A stretch of 64,000 bases of DNA from Capillidium heterosporum (lineage: Eukaryota; Entomophthoromycota; Entomophthoromycetes; Entomophthorales; Capillidiaceae), in assembly GCA_016630905.1 (NCBI GenBank), contig WBMQ01000011.1:248001-312000 (forward strand), read 5' to 3'. Positions 47,911 through 58,484 of this stretch are shown piece by piece; position 1 is the first letter of the stretch, and each line of letters begins with the position of its first letter. The notes under the pieces were generated by a model, which was given only the letters and a program-made list of their open reading frames with translations, had not been told where the DNA came from and did no database searches. Position numbers and translations under genes: made by a program.

Positions 47911-48102
47911 AAGTTTTCAGTACAAGTTATTAAGGATAAAGTCGAATCGGATGTACTACCAAACACTACTTATCTGAAAGTTATCATTGATACTAACAGC
48001 CCTTCAACTACTGAGAGACAAGTTTCAGCATTACCAAATTTAGAGATTTCTTTGGATTTCAATGGTTTGGCACTATTTTTATTCATATTTCTCAATAAAT
48101 AG
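47911..48102 (+). pseudogene. Cys-rich family copy E, strongly diverged N-terminal remnant
   Basis: The frame after a TAA at 47908 reads VIKDKVESDVLPNTTYL and then IIDTNSPSTTERQVSALP, ending at TAG 48100-48102. It aligns best with copy F (TIKDEAGSAPLPNLTYT, then MGTTSATEEQIGVIG), including the IKD, LPN-TY and ST-E-Q positions. No ATG at the expected place and no Cys residues remain. Confidence 0.5.
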
Positions 48103-50002
48103 TTGCTTAAGCTACTCTGAGGATTTTATTTCGAGGGCTTGTATCATATTATTCGGCAGTATTATTGTGTACAAAGAAAGTCAATGAGAAGCTGTCAGTA
48201 TATATATAACTGATATTATAATATAAACTACTGCTGTTATTTTTCTATTCTTGTTAGCTTTTTTAAATGATCAAATATTTTTATATGTTCACCTAGTATA
48301 TATTGTCGTGATTTGTCAAATATTCATAATTTCTAAGATGCCATGGTACAGTAGGAATATTATATAAATACCTTCAACTCAGATGTAGTAGGTGGGTTTA
48401 AATAGTATTCTAGGTAGCGTGTTAAGGATTATCGAAAGTGGACAAAGCAATTAGTTAACTTTTGGATCGATATTAACCTAAAAAGTCCAAAACTTCAGTT
48501 TACCTTATAATACTACTTAGGTTAGTTGCTAACAGAGGCACAAAGTTCAACTGATATATTTCTAAATTAAACTTTGTTAAACCTAAAGTTAAAAGGTGTA
48601 GGTAGATCGGAAATATGGGATTTTATTTGAATGATTATCTGAAGGTAAGGCTTGGATTCATCGATGGCCTTGAACAGGTAGTAGACAAGCCTCCAACTTT
48701 TAAAATAATAATATTTTAACTAAAATTCAAAGGTCGAAAGGCCTTATATGTTGTAAACTTTGGACATGGGATGTAGTTTCTGTAGACCGGTGTAATCTCA
48801 AAGGTAGATTCATAAGCAAGAGTGGACTCCAAATTATACAGCAGGATTGTTGGCTTTAATTCACCTTTTAATGTTTAATGATACGTGAGCCTTGTATCCA
48901 GCAGTGTACAATAAAATATGATTTTAGCCTTTTTAGACTCAATATATATGTTGAAATTGTTAAAATATCAATATTTCATTGCACATTTAAGTTTAAAACT
49001 ATTAAAACATCAAAATATGTTTATACATGATCTGTATTTAGACCTCTTTGATCTAGATCTTGCTAAAATTTTGCAAATCAGTTTTTTTAGTCCAAGTTAA
49101 AGTGTAGTATTCAAAAAAAGCTCCAAATGAATATCACATATGTGGCACTGAGGGATTAAAAGGGTTGACTACAAACTGAATGTTACCACTTCATTTGACA
49201 AATTTATTCTTTTATAATAGGGCTTTCCCTAATGAAAGTAAATAGTTGATTTAATCTCAAAGATGAGATCTAAAGCTCACTTATAAAGATCTAGTATCAA
49301 ATTTAATCTATCTAGGCCAGGTTAGATGTCCAAAATCAGAAATTTCGTACATTTATCAAAAATTCACAATAGGCAAATATATATTATAAGATGAAAGTTT
49401 GTAAAGCTATCTACTATTTGGTTCAGCAAAACTGAGTGGTTATACTTAAGTTTAGTTTTAGCATAGCTATCCAATTTAGGTAGTTATGAAACTCGATTAA
49501 TTAGATCTGTATGCAAATCGAAATTCAGGGTTTTTAATTATAGATTTGAGATATATATATGCCAAAAATTCATTTTAGGGAACTTTACTATTACTCCTAT
49601 TATATACTACACTGTTTAGCATTATTTTTGAATTAAACATGCAAAATATTTCAGAAAAATATTAAACAGAGTAACGTAATCTCGGCTATAAGTTAGGAAC
49701 CCCAGCTATTACCAGCATAGCATTTTGATATCGGGATTCGGATATTCAGCAAGTATTTCCAAGATACCGAAAGGGTATTTAAACCCTTGGAATGCCATTG
49801 AAGGCTAGTATCTTGACAACGTTCCACCTCGCTATTTTCTAAATAGCTGTTACTCGCCTCTTGATCTCAACCATCAACTATAGCTGTTGCGACAGCCTGA
49901 TCTGTTTCCCTTGCCATAGCTGTCTCTGACAGCCTGATTCTGTTTCGTCTACGAATAAAGTATTGTTCCTGGTCAGCCTTTTAGTTATTAGATCGTGCGA
50001 AC
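48103..50002. other. Intergenic, AT-rich
   Basis: No gene. At 49880-49946 a ~30-bp unit (ATAGCTGT..ACAGCCTGAT.CTGTTTC) occurs twice in tandem, each with a small CTGT/ACAG inverted repeat. Confidence 0.45.
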
Positions 50003-50218
50003 ATGTGGTTCGACTTCTATACCCTCTTAGCTCACTCCGTTCAAACTTTCTTCGCTTCCCTTTGGACTTACCTCCTTTGGGTGATTCATATTACCAATGC
50101 TGTGGTCGGCATTGGTTCTACTGTCCCGACCTCTCATGTCATACGCTCCCATTATGACACCATCATTAGTTGGATCCAGCGGCACCCCCTTGGACCTTAC
50201 AATCAATGCTTGTTGTGA
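50003..50218 (+). other. 71-codon open frame in a GC-richer patch, unassigned
   Basis: Starts MWFDFYTLLAHSVQTFFASL and continues with hydrophobic residues (WTYLLWVIHITNAVVGIGST). Codons are more C-ending than the flanks. An alternative frame (49963-50157) overlaps. No family match; it could be a small membrane protein or a mobile-element fragment. Confidence 0.3.
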
Positions 50219-50632
50219 GGGATTCCCTATAAGATCTTTTTTCTTTATAAAGAATCCTCTACTGAGGTGAAAGGTTATATAAATATGATGTTAATAGCGT
50301 ATAGGGTTAGGATAGAACTTGAATTTTCTTACCAACAGTAATTTTATGAGGAAGATAGCTGCAGTAGTGTAGCTTGCATTGTAAAACACTTATATATATT
50401 TAGGGATCCGATATACCTGCAATTATAGTATAAGCAGTGAAGGAATATTAATTTCGTAACTAGAGAAAAAACCTGTAAGTTCAACTGTAATGAATATCTT
50501 ATCGATTCTGAACATAATGAAGTGCCTTTTTAAAGATAGACAAACAAATAAGAATCCTGCCAAGCATTAGAATACAAAATATCAAATATATAAGTATCCT
50601 AATTATGATCCAAAGATACTTTTAAAAACAAA
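50219..50632. other. Intergenic, protease promoter side
   Basis: AT-rich; no clear element beyond weak TATA-like words. Confidence 0.4.
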
Positions 50633-51366
50633 ATGCGTTTCCAATCCATCCTAGTTTTTCTTTCCATTATATTTGCAGAAATTGTAGATCCACAATTCAA
50701 ATATCCATTCATTGCTGATTTAGCACATGACGGCAGTCACATCTGCAGTGGAGCTTTATACGATGAAACAACCTTTATAACTGCAGCACATTGCTCCTGT
50801 CATGATACCTCCCAGTATAAAGTTCGAATCCACCGCTTTGATTTGTCAAAGTCTACTGAGGAGGAGGATGGTCAAGAATTTGATGTCAGTGAGGTACTTA
50901 TCCATCCCAAATTTGCTCCCAATTATAATAATGACATTGCTATCTTAAAGCTAAATCGCTCTTATGCTTCTAAGGAGCCGATGATCACTTTAGATATCGA
51001 CAACTTGAGTTCCAAGACAGGTGCTTATGCCAATGTTCTTGACTGGCGTCAAATAAGTTCCAAAAATAAAGACGCCAGCTTCTTGATGGAGTTCAAGACA
51101 GTCATCATGCATCCTAACCGGTGCGCCTCCTCCTATATGTCGACCAATAGCACCTTCAACAAAGACGCGCAATTCTGTACTTATTTCCATGCTGGTGGGC
51201 AAGATGCTTGTCCCGGTGATTCTGGTGGCCCGCCATTGCTGAGAAGGATGGTAAGCATATTTTACTGGGTATCGTCTCTTGGGGTTTTGGTTATACGCAC
51301 CCCTTTTATCCCGATGTCTATACTAAGATCTTTAGTTATACTGATTGGATCAAAGCTAACTTGTAA
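50633..51366 (+). CDS. Secreted trypsin-like serine protease (S1), one-base deletion
   Basis: Signal peptide at about residues 1-15, then a chymotrypsin-fold domain with the catalytic triad His53 (TAAHC), Asp101 (NNDIAIL) and Ser197 (GDSGGP). Asp191, six residues before Ser197, corresponds to the S1-pocket Asp of trypsin, so Lys/Arg specificity is expected. The usual IVGG activation sequence is altered: after the signal peptide it reads EIVDPQFKYPFIADL. The frame breaks at 51229-51233, where GGC-CCG-CCA lacks one base. One frame runs to 51373 without matching S1 proteases, whereas the shifted frame gives IAEKDGKHILLGIVSWGFGY, then HPFYPDVYTKI, and ends at 51366, all canonical. The total of 734 nt is 3n-1. 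Intronless. Expanded S1 families are typical of entomophthoralean fungi. The gene is either a recent pseudogene or an assembly indel. Confidence 0.85.
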
Positions 51367-52147
51367 AACTTAAAGTTTTAGTTTTTCTTGGTATTGAGTT
51401 AAAACCTACTCTATATTCAATTTTAGTTTATTATTTTCTTGAAGTTTTTAGCTAATTTAGTGTTTGTAATGTCCTTAAAGTTTATATTGCAAAAATGTAT
51501 GTACATATATGCCAAGTAACTCAATTAAACTTGAGATAGGTGTCATAATAGAATGTACTGCTAGCTTTAGGATATTTCTTATCAAATAGCTACTGAAGCT
51601 GTAGCTATTATTTACAATATAGGAACATTTTTCCAGATCTATTTGACCATTTGTCCGTTCAATCAGATGGGTGTAGTTGTTAAGTATAAGGATCAGCATA
51701 CTATTATCTAAAATGGCAAGGAAACTTAGATAGGTTTTTCCACTTGGACTTTAAACGCAAGTACCCATCAACCTTCAATCTCCATCCCAACTCCTTACAG
51801 GTATAAGGAGTATTGTAAATAAATAATTCCGCTATATAGATCAAGTTGAGTTAAGGCATCCATCTTCAGATAAAAATAACTATATTCTAATAAGTTAAAT
51901 TTTTCCTCTTTTGCAAATTCAATTCAAATACATTTGATACTAAATGAAATTTTGCAAAGGCTTGGCATTTGTGGCCAATTTCTCAAACTAAATACTACCA
52001 CTCACTATAATTCGCTAGTGCTATAGTCTATTTTTAGATTATTTGAAATTTTCGAGTCACAGGATAGCATGTATATTAAATACCTAAATTCATCAAATAT
52101 ATAAAATCCATTGCCATAGCAATTATAGTATTTTTTCAAATAAAAAG
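51367..52147. other. Intergenic
   Basis: AT-rich spacer. A TATA-like AATATATAAAAT at about 52097-52105 lies ~45 bp before copy F. Confidence 0.4.
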
Positions 52148-52432
52148 ATGAGCATACCAAGTACGATAAAGGATGAAGCTGGATCGGCACCGTTACCAAA
52201 CTTAACCTATACAGTAACTACTATGAATATGGGCACCACTTCAGCTACCGAAGAACAGATTGGAGTCATCGGATAAGGACCAGGGAAATCGAGTTTAGGA
52301 GTAGGCTTCGGCACTAGCGAGTATATCCCATCCATTCATCCGCCACTTCAAACAGACAACTGCTGTGAAGGCGATTTCTGTGGAAATTTATGCATTTTCA
52401 TCTGTGGCGATTCCCGCTATGCTTACAATTAG
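52148..52432 (+). pseudogene. Cys-rich family copy F, one in-frame TAA
   Basis: A 95-codon frame from ATG 52148 to TAG 52430-52432, broken once by TAA at 52274-52276. The N-terminal block reads LPNLTYTVTTMNMGTTSATE. After the stop, the frame continues open for over 50 codons to the Cys block NCCEGDFCGNLCIFICGD. Start codon, TATA element and both conserved blocks are present. Recent nonsense mutation or stop readthrough. Confidence 0.7.
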
Positions 52433-54250
52433 ATAGCTCATACTAACCTGTATACAACTAATAAACCAAGACATATTGAGTAGCATTCTTTTATACTAAC
52501 CTATTTCTTATCAAAAAATTTAAAGCACATTATCTATTGCTACCGTAGTGATTATACATATCTTGCTAAATTTTCACAGTTATAAATCATCTAGTTAGAA
52601 TAGAGGTGCTATGTAGATAGTTTTCAAAACTTTATAAAGTAACAGTATATTTTATAAGATTCAAAGCGACCAATGATGAATTTTATTGAAAGTAGATGAT
52701 ATGATAAAATATTGATGACTTGCTAATATTTTAATGTTAGATGGTATCGATTTCAACCAACTATCTCTGAAAAATGTATTATTATAAGGAATACGTTATA
52801 ATAATATACTCTTCCACTTTTATAATCATTTGTAGCTTATTAAAAGGAAGCTAGCGATACTATCCAATTGCCAAAAAAGTAACTATATAAATACCAAATA
52901 TTAACTCAACCACCAGCATTTACAACTAATTTATAAATTATTTAGAATTTAGACCTTTACTTTATACCCTCAGGTAATCCAAAAGTTTACTACAAAAAGC
53001 TTACACTTTTATTAAAGTTAAAAGCTAAATTGATGACAGTTACATATGATAAATTTAGAATGTTAAATGCCAACCTAAAATTTAGAAAATAACAAAAATA
53101 TACGGAATAATCACTTTTGTTTATAAATTTGGTTAGTATAGTGATTAAAAATAACTTTTAGCTGATAAAAGGCAGCTATATGAAGTTGAGTACGCTTTGA
53201 TGTAATTTAGCTTGAAGACAGATCTTGCTGCTGACAATTAGGTACTATCTGTCAACTTAATTATATAAAAAAGGTTCAAGTAACTATCAAATATATCCAG
53301 CCAGGAAATTTGTTGGTCCGATGTGTATGTTGGTTGTTGATTGTTGTGCTGGGTACTTTATTATAAAGTTATTTTTACAATCCTTTCTAATTATTACTAC
53401 TAGTACTATATTTTTGATATAATGCCAATCTATAGATGACTGATGAGGTCAGTTTATAATATAATGATCCTTTTATTTGAATAAAATTTATTCAATAGAT
53501 TCTTATTATCACTAATGTTGATTGTGATGATAAATTTTAGTATAAGAGTAAGTGAAGCTAATTATAACGAAAATGATGTTCATCAATATATATAATTTAA
53601 TGCTTTTATCAAATAATAAAAAGCACTAGCTTGAGATTTTATTTTATACATGCTTTTTGTTATATCGTGCTGCTAAGGATATTATTACAACGGTATACAT
53701 TCAGTTTATCCAATTTTGCTAGCTTTAACGACAAAAACCTTAATAGCCATGGGCATGGATTAGTTGGTATCCATCTCTGATAATCCAAGAGCCATAAATC
53801 TGAGGTGAGTACTCATGTTCCAAGCTATCAGTACTGGAGATTTTGATCCGATAAATTAATAGCAGCCAAAATGCTGTTGTCTTTTCTTTCAGGGAGCTAG
53901 GGACGCTGATAGAAATTGATATTCACTGTAGTGTTGTGAAGGTAAAGAACCTTTTGCAAAGCTAGTAAGAGTAAGCTGACGGATATTATGACAAAAGATA
54001 TTATTAAAGACAAGTACAGTTACGTTAGTATACTTGACTACCAAAAAGAAAAATTATACAAGCTGTTTGGATTAGAACAGCTACTGTAAAAATCAAGCTA
54101 TATAAAAATATTAATAGATATTAAAATAGAGTACTATCAACTTCCGATATTTATCCAACTTTAGTGTACTCTCAAGGGTTAAAAAACCTCATATACAGTG
54201 GTTAAGTTAAGCATCCATAAATCACGTAGAAGATAAAAGACTCAGCATAA
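52433..54250. other. Intergenic, AT-rich
   Basis: No gene supported. TGTCAACTTAAT near 53250 resembles only the first bases of the dispersed repeat and does not extend. Confidence 0.4.
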
Positions 54251-54560
54251 TTAAATCAAGCTGGCTTCAAGAGCTATATAGGTTGCAGCGGTTAACAACA
54301 TACCTAGGAAGGCAAATAAAGTACCAAATAATGTATCCTTGATTGAGTGGTTTCTATTGTTCAAGGGATCGGTACCTAAAATCAACTCCAGCCCAACTAG
54401 GCAGGCAGCTTTCCCGATAATATGTATTTTTTCGAGCCTAAATTTTAGGATATAGTAACTGAGAACTGATACAAAAATATTCAAAAGGCTTTTGAGAAGG
54501 ACCATAAAGAGTAAAGACGCCGCACCTCTAGTGTAAGTGTAATACTAGTAAACCAAAAGC
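54251..54560 (-). pseudogene. Fragment of a DMT-superfamily (SLC35F6-like) transporter
   Basis: The minus-strand frame reads YTRGAASLLFMVLLKSLLNI, then VSVLSYYILKFRLEKIHIIG, then LVGLELILGTDP and FAFLGMLLTAATYIALEA. This resembles one inner stretch of SLC35F6-type drug/metabolite transporters (TRGA, followed by helix, basic loop and helix). Only about 100 residues survive. A stop lies just upstream of the TRGA segment and the frame ends soon after ALEASLI. Neither end of the gene is present. Confidence 0.45.
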
Positions 54561-55837
54561 TCTAAGATTACCGCTACAAAGATTTTATGCAAAAGTAATA
54601 AGTATAATAAAAGTTTATAAAGCCAGGGTTACATTTTGCCGTATACCTCACATTGTTGAAATCATATTTATAAAGTGAGTAGGAGGGAGATAGTGTAGTT
54701 GGAGGCGAACAAGTTAAAGCATGTGCAAAGTAGATACCATAACATTTAAGTTATGTAAGGCACCTTCAAAGTTCAAATCATGCCTAGGCCTAAATCAAAA
54801 AGACTGCATAAGACGAGATTGATACTAAAACTCGATATTTTATATTTCATCATCCTTAGCGCCAAGTTGATTTAAACTTTGGCAATTTTTTAAACAAAGC
54901 AACGCAAGTATATTGATTATAGGGACTCTTTCATACCTTTTAGATTTCGATATCAACCTAGTCTATCTTTAAAAGTTGGGATTTGGCATCCCCATACAAG
55001 GTACTACTTGAACTTTCTAATGAAGAAATAAGCTAAAGCTATATAGAACAGTTGCTAAGATACTATTCGCTCAAGCTTTATAGCTTATTGAACTTTAGGT
55101 TGATGATGGCAACACAGAAGTGATATATCCATTTATGAATAGCAAAAAGCAACTGGGCTACATATTTAGCCATTATTATAGCCAACCCAATTTGCAACTG
55201 CCACATCAAATATATAACCTAAGTTCACTTGGGCCACATCTCAATACTTATCATAATCAACCCAACTTATCATCATGTATACTAAAAAGTTCTAAGCTAA
55301 TCTCAGATGTTACTTTTTGACTTCATTCTACCAATTTTTCTCAAGCTTAAAACTTCATTTTTACAGCTATCTCTATCCATTTTGCAAATCCATATCAATC
55401 GACCTTCTATATTCCTGATTCTAGCTTAAAGTTCCAATAAGCATCTGTAAATCTAGATTACTCTAAATTACTTCACACTAAATAATAGTACATATCACTT
55501 AAGTATATTAGTAAAATGAACTTGTAGCGGCATTAAAAGTAATTTAGGTTTGATACATTATAGGTACTAGAAAATATAAGTTGAGGTTTAAATATAAGTA
55601 GTCCCAAGTTAAACTATTCAAATTGGATAAACTTTTAGTAGTAAACGGTAGCGTACTGATTTTGCTCAAGTAACCTTGGTTAATATAGATGAGTAAGGCT
55701 TTTAATACTAAAGTCCTATCTAATAAACGCAAAAATTTATACTTATCACTATAGCAGTTGATGTACTAACCGTATTTAAACTCCAAAATTCTACCTCACA
55801 TTTATTTTTAGGACATCTCATCCGAGATATCGCAAAC
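54561..55837. other. Intergenic
   Basis: AT-rich; open frames at 55120-55320 and 55544-55732 have no family resemblance. Confidence 0.4.
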
Positions 55838-57295
55838 TCAAACCTTGGAACCAATCAAGTCCTTCCAATTGGTACCTCTTTGCTCCAAAACTTGCTGCAA
55901 ATCCAACTTGATCTTGGTAGCTAGTCCAGGGCCCTGATAGGTCATAGCCGTATACAACTGAACTAAAGTAGCTCCATTCTCAGCCAACTGGACGCACTGA
56001 GTTGCATTCTCGACACCACCACAAGCTATGATCAATTGTTTACCTTGAGTGAGTTGGTACACTTTTTTGACGGTCTCCAAAGTCTTTTGGAAGAGAGGTG
56101 AGCCCGATAATCCACCGACTTCAGCAACTAACTTGGGGTCTGATTTTCCAGTTAGCAAGGATGCAGGTCGGGTGACAGTGGTGTTGGCTACGATGATACC
56201 ATCTACCTTGTGGTGGGCGATGACCTGGCATAACTGTTGAAGTTCGCTGTCGTCCAAGTCGCTGGTAATTTTGACTAAAAGCGGTGGTTTGCTGTCGGTG
56301 TTATCACGACGACTAACAACCTACTAAAGATTAATATCAAATACACGAGGTATAAAATAAATTATAATAAAATACCTGCTGGACCAGGTTGTTGAAGAAT
56401 TCTCCTTTCTGCAACTGTCTCAAGTTTGGGGTGTTGGGAGACGATATGTTGACTACCAAATAATCGGCCAAATGGGCAAACGTATCGATACCCACCAAGT
56501 AGTCATCGTTATTTTCCAACTTGGAAGCCTTGTTTTTACCCAAGTTAATGCCCAACAACTTATTTTTGACTAGCGATTGGGTAGCAAACTCGGTCTGGGG
56601 GTAGTTTTTCTTGAGTAAAGTCCACTGTCGTTCCATCAATCGTTCTAAAGCAGAAGCGTGGCCCAAGGAGTTGAACCCGTACCGGTTGATAATGGCTCTA
56701 TCGGAAGGTAGTCGGAATACTCTAGGTTTAGGGTTACCTTCCTACAGTTTAAAAGTATAAGTAAAATAACCACATTTCCTACGAGCAAAAATGTACCTGG
56801 GCTTTGGGAGTAATGGACCCAACTTCTACTAGACCAAATCCTAAGTCAAACATAGGGTCGACAACTTCAGCATCCTTATCGTAACCAGCAGCTAGCCCAA
56901 TGGGGTTGTCAATTTCCTTACCAAATACCTTCAACTTCAACCTCTCGAACTTCTCATGGGTGACTTCTTTAGGAGCTAACCCGTACTTGGAAGCTAAGAT
57001 GGATATCTTGTGGCTTTGCTCCCCATCAAAAAATAGATGTAGAAGGGGTATTATAAACTTACTATGGATGGAAGCTTGATTATCTTTGAACGTAAGTGTA
57101 ACCGACACCTAAACCTACTAGTGATAGAGTCAAGATGGTCAAGTCACGGCCACGTTCGTAGAAGGTTAAAGGTTTGTTGGAGGTGAAGATGGAACGCGAT
57201 TTGGAAAGATTGTAGGTCGAGGGAAAGGCACCAAGTCGGGTTGGTGCGGATTTTAAGAGGGTTGGATTTATACGTAACATCCTGCACTGACTCAC
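55838..57295 (-). CDS. DHODH: Dihydroorotate dehydrogenase (class 2, mitochondrial), one frame break
   Basis: Oxidises dihydroorotate to orotate in pyrimidine synthesis, passing electrons to quinone in the mitochondrial inner membrane. Exons: 57295-56797, 56741-56376, 56320-55838, total 1348 nt (3n+1). The N-terminus is basic and Ser-rich (targeting), followed by one transmembrane helix (ILTLSLVGLGVGYTYV). The catalytic barrel includes NPIGLAAGYDKDAE, FGLVEVGSITP, NISSPNTPNLRQLQ, VDGIIVANTT and the FMN-phosphate segment CGGVENATQCVQLAE, ending YTAMTYQGPGL. The frame breaks right after the membrane helix: GTT-CAA-AGA-TAA (stop 57082-57080) must continue as NQASIHSKFIIPLL, which needs one base skipped. 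Without it the catalytic domain would lack its targeting and membrane segment. Corrected length is 448 aa, normal for class 2 enzymes. Acceptor for exon 3 is TTAGTAG. Confidence 0.9.
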
Positions 57296-57587
57296 TTCTT
57301 TGTTGGGTAAACTTCTGAGATGGGTTTTGTATAGTCCTAAAATTTTTCATCTTTTCGACAATACTATTTACAGCTTTATAAATTGTCAAATTGATTTAGT
57401 CAATAGCTAGGTACTATTGGATAAAGTTTGCAGGAAATTGCAAAATTTATACAAAATTTCGAAAATATAATCTCACGTAATGAGATTTCAACCAATAACC
57501 TTGCAGAATCAATCACCAAACTAAATCAAAGACATCGTTTCAAATTCAAAATCCATCTCAATCAAATCTTACAAGAGCTACAACAGG
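57296..57587. promoter_or_regulatory. Bidirectional promoter, DHODH / PRCC-like
   Basis: A 292-bp spacer between divergent starts; both promoters must be inside it. No sharp core element recognised. Confidence 0.55.
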
Positions 57588-58484
57588 ATGTCCTTAGTAT
57601 TCAACTACTCTAGTGAAGAAGAAGAGGAAAAGAAATTGAGTAGTCCACCACCAATCGTATCATCTACCAAGAAACCACTTACTAAACCTTTAGGCAGTTT
57701 ACTAAAGGTAACCAAGCCTAATATCGACAAATCTTTATTAGATGATGACTTGGAAAGTAAATCCAAAAGGATAAATTTGAACAAAACCCAGTTCCAATCC
57801 AAACTGTTCCAACTTTTACCCGAACCTCAACCCAATCGATTACCCATTAACAATACCAACCCCAAGAGTACTAAAGTTGAAGCTGTCAACAAAGTGAAAG
57901 TTGCCAAGGTCACCAAAATCGAAAGTAAAATTGAAGAAGTTCTCTTCCCAATAGGTAAATTTTAAAAACGCTACCAATTTATTCATATTTTGATAAAATT
58001 ATAAGGTGAGGATATAGTCGACAAATATTTAGACACCACGACATTACCACCTGCCACCTTACTACCAAAAATCGAAACTAGCATTCATCAACCTCAAGAA
58101 ACCTCTGCTTCTCAGCCCGACTTTTCAATTTCTACATCCCATAACCCCTCTATCCTCCCCACTGAAGCCTTAGACTTTTTCGAAAACAATCGGACTCGCA
58201 AGCGTAAGCAAAACGATCCAAGCTCTATCCAGATAATTGATGTCAATCCTACCAACACTGAAGACGACTACAACTTCAAGTACCTGCAGGCTTCCAGCAA
58301 TGCCCACCAGACTACTGAATTCGGCAGTCTAGATACGACAAGCCACATCCAGGCTAATTATGGAGCCAAACACAACATAAGTTTCTTGGCTAACCAGGCC
58401 AAGAGTATGGAAGCCCAGTTGCAAGCTGATTATGCTAGACAGCGCAATTTGAAAAAGGAAACGCGCAGAAAGTACGGATGGTAA
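57588..58484 (+). CDS. PRCC: PRCC-like mitotic/splicing-associated protein
   Basis: Two exons, 57588-57954 and 58006-58484, total 846 nt, 281 aa. The N-terminus is MSLVFNYSSEEEEEK, the short hydrophobic-then-acidic start typical of PRCC proteins. The middle is disordered and Pro/Ser/Lys-rich. The C-terminus KHNISFLANQAKSMEAQL to KKETRRKYGW matches the conserved PRCC tail (KHQ-x-TYLAHQAK ... RRQTQAKYG-aromatic). A basic patch RTRKRKQ (about residue 190) could be a nuclear signal. Human PRCC associates with splicing factors and MAD2L2; the fungal role is not established. No frame problem. Confidence 0.85.

Noticed and set aside
53249-53275. Third copy of the dispersed repeat (TGTCAACTTAAT)
   Set aside because: Similarity stops after about ten bases.
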